Assembly (NCBI RefSeq): GCF_016808335.1
Contig: NC_053143.1
Location: 54,157,441-54,221,440, forward strand
Length of the DNA: 64,000 nucleotides
Source of the DNA: Panicum virgatum
Taxonomy: Eukaryota; Streptophyta; Magnoliopsida; Poales; Poaceae
Direction of reading: 5' to 3'
The translations under genes were made by a program, and so were the position numbers. Shown here piece by piece: positions 34,091-46,561 of the stretch. Each line of letters opens with the position of its first letter. Position 1 is the first letter of the stretch. The notes below the pieces were generated by a model. That model was given only the letters and a program-made list of their open reading frames with translations, did no database searches and was not told the origin of the DNA.

Positions 34091-35650
34091 GCGCTTTTCC
34101 GAGGGGAAAGCGTAGACCAGAAGGCCAGAAGCGGGTCTAGTTGTTCACTGATGTGAGCTGACGAAAATCTTGTTCAGATAAAAATATATACATGTAGAAA
34201 GTAAGCAACCATATCCAGCTAGGGCATATTTCACTTTCAACTAATTGTATGAAGCTGGTGCAAAAACTTGTGAACAGGAGAAAATTAAGAACACGTGTGA
34301 GAAAATCAAAGGTCAGAATTTGAACAAGTCATTGTTGCCAATTATTTGTGCATGAAGGGATAGGATGTTAGTATATTTATAACTGTTCAGAGAAAATGAC
34401 TTGGGATTCGGACGTATATAATTTAAAGGGAAAAGGTTGCCACTGCATGTGCACTGTCAGCTAATTTTAGCCGTTGAAAGCTAAGGCCGGCCATAATTGT
34501 TTGTGCTTCTGAAAGCTTTTGCATTACTAGCTTTTATTTGGAATGTCCAAAAGCCAGATGCACCCTAAACTCATAAGCTCGAAATAAAGCTCATATATAG
34601 TAATGTGCTTCTAGCTTTCAAGAGTATTTGATCGTTGAAGATTCCGAAAGCCAATGATCCAAAAAAAAAGCCCAGAACCTAAAACAAGCAGGGCCTAGGC
34701 TATCCTCTTTGCGCAGAATATTTTCTTTTCAAAGCAAAAGTTCATAAAATTCTCATACATTTAATTTGTAGTACAGAGAACTAAAAAGAAGTGGTTGTAA
34801 GCTGTATCTTCGATAGTAAAGAAAAGCAGCAAAGAATCGAATGCGTACCAGGAATAATTAAACTGGATCTGATGTTAGATAGGAGTATCATCGATGATGT
34901 GGAGGTTGGAACGATTTTTTTTTCATTTTTTTATCCACTGCCTCAAGAAAAAATCGACATACATGATACATCATAGTCGTTTAATAATTATTTTTTTATT
35001 TTCCATAAAAGAAGATAGGCACCCAGGCAGTCGAATATGCTGCGGCAAGTGGATTGGAAGATAGGCATGGGTCCCTCTCGTATAAGCAAGTTGGTCCTCT
35101 TTTCTTTGAGCTGGTTTTCGTTTTAATTATCACCTAAAAAGATAAAGGAAGCCCAAAGAAGATAAATGCAAGTGGAGGAGGACAAAGTTTGACTCCACCA
35201 AAAAAAATGATGGGGGAGTTTACTTAGCTTGTTTGATAATATTTTACTTGTGTTTGATAATATTTAACATTGTTATCGAAACACCCCATCCTTGTCGAAC
35301 AACTTTATGATCCGGACATGCACGGCATTGATGTGTATGATCCAGCAAGTGCAACTAGAGCATATGGTTATGGTTAATAATAGAGCAAAGTGTTTGGCTG
35401 CAAACCAAGATAAAAGAGTCAAGTTATATATATAACAATAGTCTTTTGTTTGTTTATACATATATTATTTAGTTCATATTTTATGTTCTCTTTCGTATTC
35501 ACACCTTTGCATGTACTCCTCCTTGGATCTCGTGCTCAGCTTATTGCTTGCTAGAGATCCAAACACACACTCTCTCTCCTTTCTTCTCTTCTCCACATAA
35601 CAAAAATGATGACTGGCTTGGTTATAAGCTCACTATTGTACATGCTCTTA
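34091..35650. other. AT-rich intergenic DNA, no supported gene
   Basis: Only short open frames without domains. Nothing recognised. Confidence 0.5.
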
Positions 35651-35961
35651 GGGCAATCCCAACCCAAGACAATACTAGTAGTTTCTATATTTTTGCCATT
35701 TCATATAGACACTACTCGAAATTACATCTCTAATGGATGGTTTCTTCAAAATAAATTGCTATCTAATTATACCTCTTATCTCTTTTCTCCCTCCAATCCT
35801 CTCTTCCTTTCTCTTGATATTTGTGTAAACATGGTTTCTTGCACCAGACACAGTTTCTTCATATTTTTCCTTCTCTCCTCATCTAGCCAACTCAACTTTT
35901 TTCCTTATATAGCAACGTAAATGTTACGGAAACCAATTGAGTTGGAGGATTGGGACTGCCC
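35651..35961. mobile_element. Tourist-type MITE with TTA duplication
   Basis: Termini GGGCAATCCCAACCC and GGATTGGGACTGCCC are inverted repeats, flanked by TTA on both sides (35648-35650 and 35962-35964). The 311-bp AT-rich interior is non-coding. TIR and TTA duplication fit the PIF/Harbinger (Tourist) group. Confidence 0.85.
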
Positions 35962-36029
35962 TTATGTCTACATATGCATGTTCGTATGCATTGTTCATGC
36001 AACCTTTGATCGACTACAACATTATTAGC

Positions 36030-36190
36030 TAGTACTGTAAAAAATAGCGCACTATAGCGCCAAAATAGCGCCGCTATAGCGGCCAGAAGTAGCTGTCGCG
36101 ATGCTCATTAGCGCAGTGATAAAATAGTATTTTGATCAAATTTCTGCTAAATTCTATAGCCCACGATTTTAAACATTGCTAGTAGCTACA
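36030..36190. mobile_element. hAT-like MITE remnant with TATAGCGC motifs
   Basis: AAAAAATAGCGCACTATAGC and GCGCCGCTATAGCGG, ending near CTATAGCCCACGATTTTAAA, resemble the small hAT-derived repeats of grasses. Ends and target duplication were not resolved. Confidence 0.4.
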
Positions 36191-36505
36191 AAGTGTCGAC
36201 AATGCACCGTCCGGATAGCACCACCAGATCGCCGCTGCCGAGCTAGTGACAGGCAGGGCCGGTGCGTGGTCGCAATGCAGCCAGTGAACCCAGATCGGAT
36301 GGGACACACGGGACGGGAGCTTAAACAAACACAACAGGAGGAGGAGATGAGCAGTTTGGGTTGGGGTTCCCGAAGAGGAGGCAACAAGCACTCCGAACAC
36401 TTGCCAACGCAGATGCTCCATCGCCGGACACGCATGCCCAATCAAGCCACCAGAGGCGTTATGTCATCAGGCATGACCGAAGCTTGGTTTGGCTTTATTA
36501 TTCTA

Positions 36506-37335
36506 AAAAAAAACTTGGTTTGGCTTTTGCGCGTACTTTTCCCTTTTTTTTCATGAGATTCATGAGCCGATTTGTATTTTGCACATGATAGGATGCCTCC
36601 GAGGACACACGTGGCGCCTTCAGGCTTTGAATCCGGGAGACAGCACGGCTCATAGCAGTCTTATTTAAAAAGAGAGGGAAGAAAATAGTCATGTATGTCC
36701 TTTTCAACAATCTTCAAACTCATGATGAACTAGCTATAGAATGCTAGGTAGCTCTCTACTATCCAGAGAAAAGAAAAACTTCTTGCTGTTTCAAATATAT
36801 GCTGTCACTTCCCAGCGAAAAATTAAAGTTAGTTGTATATGTTGGCGTTTTTAATTATTTTCGCTCCACAAATCTAGGGATCTAGAAATTTCTTTAAGCT
36901 CTTTGTCCTGTTCCACATATTTCTCTCTGTCAATAATCGTGCACTTGGTAACGAAGCAACAATGCAAGCCCATATATTTAAGAAAAAGCTTGGTTTGGAT
37001 TTTGCGCGGGCTTTTCTCATTTTTTTCTTGAGATTCATGACCCGGTTTGTATTTTGTATATGGTAGGATGCCGCCGAGGACACACGTGGCGCGTTCACGC
37101 TTGAATCTGGGAGACAGCACAGCTCGTAGCAGTCTTATATTTAGAAAGAGAGGGAAGAAAATAGTCATGTCGTTTTCAGCAATCTATACTCGAAAAAGTT
37201 GTATATGTTGGCATTTTTTTATTTTCGCTCCAAATTTCTAGGAATACAGAAATTGTGAAGCTCTTTATCCTTTTCCACATATTACTCACTTTCAATAATT
37301 GTGCACTTGGTATAAAGGAGAAACAATGCAAGCAG
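36506..37335 (+). repeat. Diverged tandem duplication (two units, ~370-470 bp)
   Basis: The block with CTTGGTTTGGCTTTTGCGCG, GAGGACACACGTGGCG, GGGAGACAGCAC and AGAGAGGGAAGAAAATAGTC at about 36506-36695 recurs at 36985-37168. The following block (TTTTCGCTCCA, CTCTTTGTCC, CAATAAT(C/T)GTGCACTTGG) at 36843-36975 recurs at 37207-37335. The order is the same in both, so it is a tandem duplication. No coding potential recognised. Confidence 0.85.
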
Positions 37336-38484
37336 CAGAGATATTTCCAATGCATGCATTTTCCATACATGCAGAACTAAGTGTGTGGTAGAAATTGTCA
37401 TATAACACACACGCACAGGGGCGAAGCTATAGTCTAATTAGGCTGCACCCTAAAAGTAGAAAAACAGTGATCATGTCCAACTTTTTACCATATTTGCACT
37501 CCCTATGGCACAACTCTATGCACCCACGAGGCAAATGCACCTCCCTCCAATTTGCTCCAGTTTCGCCACTACGCTCGGATCTAAAAACTTTATTTGAAAG
37601 AGAGCGAAGAAAATGGTCACCATATTACCCTCATTACAATATTTATTATCATTATGTGCATGGTAGAAATTTTCTCAGTGATTATTCTTAGCACACGAAA
37701 GTCGGGTAAGAAAACAAACTATTTTCGACGTCATAAGATTTTATCATTACAATATTGTTGATGCATATGGCAAATTATGAAATAAAATAAAATAGTCTAA
37801 CCTCTATGCATTATTTATCCACACTATATGTAACTTTTATGGAATATCTCCACGCGGTCCCCAGCCCAAGTTTCGGTAGGGACAAATTACTACTTGCATG
37901 TGCTCAAACACAATTTGTGCAGATAAATGTTTTCAAATAAATGTTGTTTTTACCATGCATACAGTCATAGGTTTGACCATAGATACTGGTAAAACCATTT
38001 GTGCAGAATAACATACATAATCCATGAGCATTTGTCACATAAGATCAGTACCAGTAGTATACTTCCTCATGTCATGATTTTTGTTCAATTTCCTTTTGCA
38101 TTTCTACATACACGAAAATGTTGTGTTTTTGGGTACACGAAAGCTGATGTTGCCAAGAAGCAAACAGTCACTAGATTCGCAGGCGACAGCACTAGCACAG
38201 CAGTCGTTTCCAAGGCACACATGCGTACTAGTATACTCCAGAATATTGCAGGGCCACACGATCAGGATTAATAAAGAAAAAAAAGGTGCTTTCCCGAGAT
38301 GATGGAGGAGACTTGGATCCTCGCCACAGTTGGGTCTGACAGAGACAGAGCCCGTCGCTGTAGAGATCATCGCCGGCACCACAATCCAATCGCGATTAAA
38401 GAACATTATACTAAATGAGTTGTGGCTGGGGGAATAAAGAACAAGTCCAAACAAAGAAAGGCAAGGCGATAGCCAAGACCAAAG
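37336..38484. other. AT-rich intergenic DNA, no supported gene
   Basis: No domain-bearing frame or element end was identified. The left copy of the 10-bp target duplication of the next retroposon lies at 38475-38484. Confidence 0.5.
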
Positions 38485-39302
38485 ATAAACCCAAGTCCTG
38501 TGACCCAGTCCTCTCTGAACTCTCTCGTCCGCTACAGTTGAGAGAGGCGGGGGGGGGCGACTTGTGCTCCCGCCGGCGAGGTCGCCGTTCCTCTCCGCCT
38601 CCGGCGGCCTCTGGGCCCTCGGATGGGTGGGGGAACGGCGATTCTCTTCCCGGCGGTGTAGATTAGGTACTAGGTCCTCTAGGTCTAGGTTTCCGGCGGC
38701 GGCGTCAAGGAATAAGGTCATCTCGTGCTCTTCCCCGTCTTGGTGGTGCTTCGCTCCGGCGCCGTCAACGAGCGCATGGAGGTGGGGTTTCCCGTGTGGA
38801 TCCCTTGTACAGGAGTTCGCGGCGGGCGGCTCGTCGGGAGGTGAGTCCGCTGGCCTTTTGCTCGGTGGATCCAGGGCGTGCTGCGGGTTTTGTGGAAGTT
38901 GGGTGGCCCGTTCGAGCTCGAGCATCCCTCGGCGGCGTCGGTTGTCGACGGCGAGCGCGGATCCGGGGGTTGGGAAGCTTGGGGCGCGACCCCGGTCGAT
39001 GGGCGAACGCGGAATGCTTCTTCTACTGCGACTCCACTCAAAGCCTCCGTGCGATGGGGCTTCTCCAAATCCATGGCGGCTCGGAGGTTTTCGTTGTCGG
39101 CGGTCACCGGCGGCGGCAATCTCCGGCGATGTTGGCAAGAAAAGGAGTTCGGGGCCTAGTTGTAATTTTCCTTTTCTTTTGGGACTCCTTTGCAGTTTGG
39201 TTAGGGCAGCTGCTCCTGTATCTTTGTCGTGCGTACTTGTATTCGTACTCGTATTTGTGCGTTTTTCTTATCCAGTAATACAGGTACGTGTTATTAAAAA
39301 AA
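38485..39302 (+). mobile_element. Retroposon (~0.8 kb) with poly(A) tail and 10-bp target duplication
   Basis: AAGACCAAAG occurs just before (38475-38484) and just after (39303-39312) the segment, whose 3' end is GTTATT plus an A run. The 5' part is GC-rich (GGCGAGGTCGCCGTTCCTC), like the 5' leader of grass LINEs. There is no reverse transcriptase, so it is either a deleted LINE or a retroposed transcript. Confidence 0.65.
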
Positions 39303-41992
39303 AAGACCAAAGCAAAAGCCAAGAGAGATTGGGATTGACAGATTCCCTCCCTCCCTCCCTCCCCCATTGCTGCATCTTTAAGCAAGAAGGCCGCAGCCGG
39401 AAGAAGTCCAGACCAGGGGATCAAATAACTCCTGCAGGCGAAGCCTCTGCTTCTTCCTTTCATTTCTGAATTTTTGCTCTGTTTCTTAGGAGGCGTAGTA
39501 GCTCTGAATTCCAACTCAGAAGGGGCTCCAGGAAGCAGAGTTGAGACAATTTTGCTCACTAGATTGCCTGGAAACGAACAAAAGGCGTTGCTTTGTGCTC
39601 CTTGATCAGAGGATCTTCAAGAAATTGATAAAAGGTGTCTTTTTGGGAGGTTCGTGGATCGCGGAAGCCTCCAAAGGCGCCATTTTTGGCCACCTTTGCG
39701 AGCCTCTGGAGGGCGCTGATGCTTGCCATTTGATACAGCAGCGACAGCTCCGCCGGCGATGGCAGCGGAGGAGCCCCTGAGGAAGATACGGGAGCTGGAG
39801 GAGGGCCAGGCCGAGCTCAAGCGGGAGATTTCCAAGCTCGTGCCGGAGAACCAGAGCGCGCAGCCCAACTCGTCGCGCCGCCCGCCTCCGCCGCCGCAGC
39901 CTTCGCCGGCGCGGCGCGCCCTCGCCTCGCTCCCTTCCTCGTCCTCGCGGCTGCAGCGGGTGGGCCGCGTCGGGCTCACCGACAGGCAGCACATCAGGGC
40001 GCTGCACGCACTGGGCCAGGCCGTGCATATCATTGCCCCCGGCGGGAAGCTCCTGTACTGGTGAGGTCTCTTGCATTCCTTACGTTTGGTTGTATCTGCA
40101 CACGGCCTGTTTGATGGAATGTCAGACTAGAGTTGTGAAGAGGTTCAAGTGAAAAATATGGAACAGTTTCGACAGTTTTAGACAACACTGCTTACTTCTG
40201 TTGAAGGATACAAAGCGATTTCGATCAATTATGCAATATTGCTTGTGGTGTCAACGAAAAGATCCCTTTTCCAGATTGTTACTTAGTTGGCTCAGGAAGC
40301 ATGTTAAATTATTAATGTAATCTGCAATTTCACATATACTTACTCCCTCACTGTTTAATCCTATAGCTACTACCTATTTTACAAAACGCTGCAATCTTTG
40401 TTGTATTCTAGGAACCGTTATGCCGAACAAATGTATGGCTATTCTACATCAGAAGCAGTTGGTCATGATGCTGTTGAATTATTGGTTCATCCTGATGATT
40501 ATGATGCAGCAAACAATATCATCGGCAATATATTTTTGGGGAAATGTTGGAGAGGGAAGTTTCCTGTTAAAAAGAAGTCAGGAGAACGGTTTTTCATTGT
40601 GGCCAATAACACTCCTTTGTATGACGATGATGGTAGCTTTGGTGGGCCTCATTTGTCTCTCAGTAGATACACGGACATTGGAGGATGTACTGGGCCCTTC
40701 AACTTCAATAAAATCCTATTCATATCCAGCGAAGCCCCGTTTTCAAGTCAACAATCGGCCTAAATGCAGTTCATTAAACAAAATTTCTTTTGATACTCAG
40801 CAACCTCAGCAATCTTCTATCGCCTCCAAGATAACAACTTTGGTAAGTTGGACTTCTGAATAGAAAAAGAAAAGACCACTATTCAGTTGCATTAGAAAGT
40901 TTCTTTTCTGTCATTTCTTCTTAATTTATGTCCTAGTGTACTGTTTTCTTGATTTTTAGAATAACACCACAGGCTACCAAGGTTACAAGTAGAGTTCGTT
41001 CTCGGATCAAGACAGGTCAGAACTGCAGTGAACAGTATGGTGGCGTCTCTGAGAGTCAATACTCCGAAGATGATTCCAAGGAAGAACCAACATCTAGTGG
41101 AACAAACACCCCAATAAATGTACTGCATGATGGCTTTGTTAAAAGGGAGAATTCCCCTGGGAATTCAAGCAAAACAAGTAGTGATGACTCAGGAGAAGGA
41201 AATGAAAGGCTTTACAAGATTAGTTTGAAGGCTGAGGAATTATTTGCCAAGAAGGGGATATCATGGCCTTGGAAAGGCTATGAACATAATGGTCTTGGCA
41301 AGAGTCAGATGAACCCACCGCAGTTTCATGAGAAGCAAGAGAATGACCAGGTACATCAGGGCGGTCCAGAGTCAATTGTAATTCCAGACTACCAAGATTC
41401 TGAGAGCGCCCAGGAAAACAAATATGAAGTAACAGGTTCCTGGTGGTCCTTCAACAATGACAGCTTGAGTAGTATGGGTAGCAGTATAAGTACTAATAGC
41501 AGTGCTATTGAGAGAGTAGATCATGAAGCAGATTGTCTAGATTATGAGATTCTGTGGGAAGACCTTGTAATTGGAGAACAAGTAGGTCAAGGTATCACTT
41601 CTCACTCTGCAAATGCTTCTATTTTTCTGCAAATTTAGAAACACACACTTCTCTTGTTCACGTGTTCTTTGAAATATTTATGCATGCATAAAACCTTACT
41701 AGAGCAACATGCAAAATTTTCTTATGGGGACACTGGAACCCCTGGATACCACAGTTTCTTAACAATGACTCGTGCTTATTTTTGGAGAACTCATATCACT
41801 ATGCTTCCTATAGTCTTCAAACACTTATTTAATTCCATGATTCACAGCAGAACTGTTGGCATGAATTTGTACCCCATATCATGATAGTGTTACTTTTCAA
41901 GGCTTTGCATATCATGACAGTGATGGGCATTTTGCCTCCGTATGATTATGCATATAAGCAGACAACATTAATAACAATAAGTCTTTTGTTTA

Positions 41993-42153
41993 TGTAGAAG
42001 GGATAGAATTGGTATAATGGATGGATTGATTGTATTAGCTTGAGGCCTCGGCCGGTATATATATAGAGTACAAGACTTGGGGTGCAAGGCAACCCCACCG
42101 GATATGTATGGCAGTCCGGATACAATATCTAAACTACCAAATATACTCTAACA
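41993..42153 (-). mobile_element. Solo LTR in intron 3 of the kinase gene
   Basis: A 161-bp segment with TG...CA ends, flanked by GTTTA on both sides (41988-41992 and 42154-42158). On the minus strand it starts TGTTAGAGTATATTTGG and has a TATA-like TCTATATATATACC, as in short copia LTRs. No internal retrotransposon sequence remains. Confidence 0.85.
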
Positions 42154-43615
42154 GTTTACTTGCTCATCATATTTTCTAATAGATATATTTCGCTCCTGCT
42201 ATTTTCATTGTTTTGCAGGTTCTTGCGGAACAGTGTATCATGGTCAGTGGTTTGGCTCGGTATGTAACTTTTATTGCGTGAATATGTATGAAACTTTTAT
42301 TCTTAGCAATTGATTCTAAAATGCTTATTTGATGCCTTGTAGGATGTGGCAGTTAAAGTATTCTCTAAGCAGGAATATTCAGAAGAAATGATAGATACCT
42401 TCAGACAAGAGGTAGACATCTATGTCTAAGTAATCATATGATTTTGATTGTTTTTTGGTTCGAAGGAACTCTATTGTATTGTCGAGGTAGCCATCTTTGT
42501 AGGATGTTGTAATATATCACCCTCTTACCGGATTGCTCATCCAAATACAGTGCTTATATGTCAATGGCTTGAGTCATGCAGAAAACAAAGCATTCTTGGA
42601 CCAGGTCTCATATCCAAGCATACTGACACTGATTAGGTTGATCATAAATCGCAGAATACAATAACTTGAGGAACAAGAATTCCTTGAGTCCATTGCTGCA
42701 GGATGTTAAAATAACTCACAGTTTTTATGCACTAAAAAATTTAAGAGGTAAGGTACTAAGGTGTGAGTGCTTAAAGCATCGTGAAATAATAATGTGCCAG
42801 CTCGTGAAGTAAACCTGATGGTGTCCTGTTCTGCAGCCACCCATTCACTGGGTGGGGATATGCTTGACATGTATGTACCAGTATGTCTTCCTTGATAAAA
42901 CACATAGCCAGGAAGTCTTTGTGTACTAAAGATGGATAAGAGTATTTGGTGATTTTATGGTTGTCGTCTTGTCGACAACAGGCGTAACATATTAGAGATC
43001 ATTATAGGCTTTGATTCTGTCAATCTGGCCATTGCTAGAGTAAAAATAAAGCTAATTTTCCTATCTTTCAGCAGCATAGCTGCAGTTTTTTCCCATCATA
43101 TCCTAAATTTTGAATTTCCAAGTTTTCCAGTGCTTATACTGATTTGACATTTGAGTCTTATGTGCAATGTGCCCCTTCCCCTGTAAGCTTCTGAAGGGTA
43201 AAGCCCTGGTAGGACTTTGTGGTACTCACAGAAACTCTATATAACCTGTCTCTTGTAGTCTTGTATGTTGCTGTGAAAAAACATGAAGAAATAAAAGAGA
43301 GGATGTGATACAATTTTGAAAAAACTTCACCTTATCTTTCTCTGATTGTATTTTTATAGGATCTAGACTATAGCCATATGCATTATGTTGTTAACTTTCT
43401 AAATCCATATCCTTTGTATGCACAGGTATCACTGATGAAGAAACTACGCCATCCAAATATTATACTCTTCATGGGTGCAGTTGCATCTCCAGAATGACTT
43501 TGTATAGTCACGGAATTTCTTCCACGGTGCGTTGTAATCTCTTACAACTGAAAGAGTTAGAACACTGAACACCAAGTTAAAGCTTACGAACCATGTGTAT
43601 ATTCTTCTGTAGTTG

Positions 43616-43618
<3 letters not shown>

Positions 43619-43672
<54 letters not shown>
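43619..43672. repeat. (CT)n microsatellite in an intron
   Basis: 27 CT dinucleotides within the intron between exons 6 and 7 of the kinase gene. Confidence 0.97.
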
Positions 43673-43675
<3 letters not shown>

Positions 43676-46561
43676 ATAACACGCAGGAGAGCTGATTACT
43701 TTCTCTTCTGTTAGCTTCAAAAAAAATCTGAGTGGTAATCACCTGTTTTCTAAACTGATGACAGAAATGGTTTGTCACAATCTGTTTCTTCCAATGTCCT
43801 TGGCTTCAACTTAACATGGCTTCATCTTTTAGTCCCTTATTGAGAGGATTAGTGTTCAGAAATCCACTATCCAAACTTCAACTGCGAACCAATGGGTCAT
43901 AGACCTTGACCTACTTTAGGATCCTTGGCTTACATTGCCGTTGTTCTACTGCCCGCAGATCTAAGTGTAATGCTTGTAATATTAGTACCTATCATTGGGA
44001 AATCCTTAGTTTAAAGTATTTATTTATGCACATAAACAAATAATAATAATAATAACGACTGGCTCACTCCACTAGTAACTTTTTTGTTCTTTCCACACTC
44101 ACTGAGCTTAGGGCTGTTACCCCCCAGTTGGTTAAGTAGCCACTCAGTAACTGTGGAAGTATAAATAGGAAAGTTGGGACTTGGGAGGAATGTATGCACT
44201 CGTAACTGGGGAAGTATAAATGGGAAAGTTAGTAGGAATGTATGTGCTTCAGTCAGTTGCTTGTAGTTTTGAGAAGATTCGTGCTTGGTTGATGCTGGTA
44301 ATTCAGTGAAAGTTAGTCACAACAGTGATTTTCATTGTTACATCACGACTCCTACGCCGTCCTGTTATTCGTACACCACTTTCATGATTGTTGCTGAGTT
44401 TTGATGCATTATTTTGCACTAACTAAACTAGCTTTTCAGTCGGTACTATGGAAATGAGTTTTAACCAACTTCAACAGTTGTTTACGAGCAGAAATGAGCC
44501 CAAATCTTTTTCTTGTTCTTTTGCTCTGTATTACACTTTACTGTTTCCATTTGCAGAGGGAGTTTATTCCACTTACTTCAGAAGAACACTGCGAAGTTGG
44601 ACCCAAGGCGGCGAGTTCACATGGCTATAGACATTGTGAGTGCCTTTTATCTTTCCAAAAGTTCTGGTAAATTGCAGGTCAATTAAACACAATGCAATTT
44701 TTAGCATTATCACATTGAATTAGTGGAAAACTGGATAAATATGCTTCAATTGTGCATATCCATAAGCATAATGAGTAAACAGAGAAGCATTACAGTATCA
44801 TTAAAACTGGATAAACATGCTTAAATTAAAGTGATTTTTCTGTGAAATATTGCTGATCCAAGTTCAACCTATTTTTTATCCTTGCTTCTACCAGGGACCT
44901 GAACCACTGATATAAAAACAAGATGTCTTGTCTCTATACAAGCTTGTGTTGCCCTAAAACACCCTGTTTCTATTTTGCAGGCAAGGGGCATGAATTATCT
45001 TCACCATTGCAGTCCTCCTATTGTTCACCGTGATTTAAAATCGTCGAATTTGTTGGTTGACAAGAACTGGACTGTAAAGGTAATGCTGAAATTCAATTTC
45101 TCCAATCTCCATGTTTTCTCTGTATGACTCTCTTTTCTGCTATTAATACAATGATACACAGCTCTCGTGCATGTTCGAGAAAAAGATGCTGAAATTCAAT
45201 TTTTCCAATCACCATGTTTTCTCTACTAATTTATGTTGTTCAATCAGGTCGCTGACTTTGGTCTTTCACGTCTGAAACTTGAAACAGTTCTGCGAACAAA
45301 AACTGGAAAAGGAACAGTAAGTGTGAACAAAATTTACTTGATGAATATGGTAGATACTCTCCAGAAGAGTGAGATTGTCATAAACATTGATCTACAACCT
45401 TTTCTGCTTATCCACTAAAAATCTGATAATACCTTTTACAGCCCCAATGGATGGCTCCGGAGGTGGTACGTAATGAACCGTCAGATGAAAAGTATGTTAA
45501 ATAAAAAGATTATTGAAGATGGATGCGCCTCCTATCCATTTCAGGATTGAAGGTTACTGAGCTTTTTGTTCTTGCTAAATATAGGTCTGATGTATACAGC
45601 TATGGAGTTATTCTGTGGGAACTTGTTACTCAGAAGATACCTTGGGATAATCTCAATACAATGCAGGTACATTATTGCTATGTATTTTTTCAATTTGTCT
45701 TATAATCATGCATAAACCGACTTTTTATCGTTTGGTGCATTTTTCACTTTACCGGGTAGAATTAGGCAGCCAATTTTGTTGGGGGAGAACCAACAGTAAC
45801 AAATTTTACTGGGTACAAACAGTGACAAATGACAAAGTTTAATGATTCCTTCTTATTGACACTTTACTTTCTGTCTGCCTGCAAGATCAGCACTCACATA
45901 TTTTATCGGTGTGGAGTTTTGCTGTCTCAGAGTACAATTGCTTAATTATGATTTCTAAGAAAAAAGTTCTTTAATAGTTGTACCCTCTACAACTTGCTTT
46001 TTCTCCATATTCTAGAAAAAGGTTCTTTGAATTTACATAGCCTTGTGCTTCCTTGTAAAAGCAATTTTGACCCCCATGCTGCAGGTTATTGGAGCTGTCG
46101 GTTTCATGGATCAGAGGTTGGACATTCCAAGTGATACAGATCCTCAGTGGGCATCGATGATTGAGAATTGTTGGGATAGGTAAGCGTATAGTTTTTTTCC
46201 TACTAAATTAGTGTCTCTGTTCGTAATCATTTGACATTGTTTAGTTCAATTTTCAAATATTAAGGGATGGGGGTTGTATTTATTAGCAGCATGTGTACGT
46301 TGAGTTTATGTCTGAAGATCATGGAAGTCTCTTCTTTGAGGAAATTGCAATTTTATTCTGATTAAATTGTGACAGATGCAATCCCTCTTACGAGTGTCAT
46401 TTTCTTTGAGCAGCAACCCACGAAAACGCCCTTCGTTCCTAGAGCTCCTGGACCGGCTTAGGGATCTGCAGAAACAGTACAGCCTCCAGGCTCAGATGCA
46501 GCGTGCGTCTGCAGATGCTCTGCTGAAAGGTGGTGCAAAGATGAGCGTTGAAGATTGTTAG

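Larger units (their letters stand above)
39759..46561 (+). pseudogene. PAS domain plus Raf-like (MAPKKK-type) protein kinase gene with two disabling lesions
   Basis: Thirteen exons with GT-AG borders: 39759-40060, 40412-40842, 40973-41591, 42219-42259, 42343-42411, 43426-43526, 44557-44635, 44981-45079, 45248-45316, 45442-45491, 45585-45666, 46085-46179, 46414-46561. They total 2185 bases, one more than a 727-residue protein needs. The N-terminal part has a helical Glu/Lys start and a PAS domain (NRYAEQMYGYSTSEAVGHD, then SGERFFIVANNTPLYDDDG). The C-terminal kinase shows [34 protein letters not shown] and a terminal SxQAQMQR helix. An extra T in the run 40638-40640 shifts the frame inside the PAS exon (codon ~176). 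TGA at 43495-43497 replaces the expected Arg codon in SPE-x-LCIVTEF (codon ~511). The family resembles plant B2-type Raf-like kinases. As written, no kinase is made. Confidence 0.9.
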
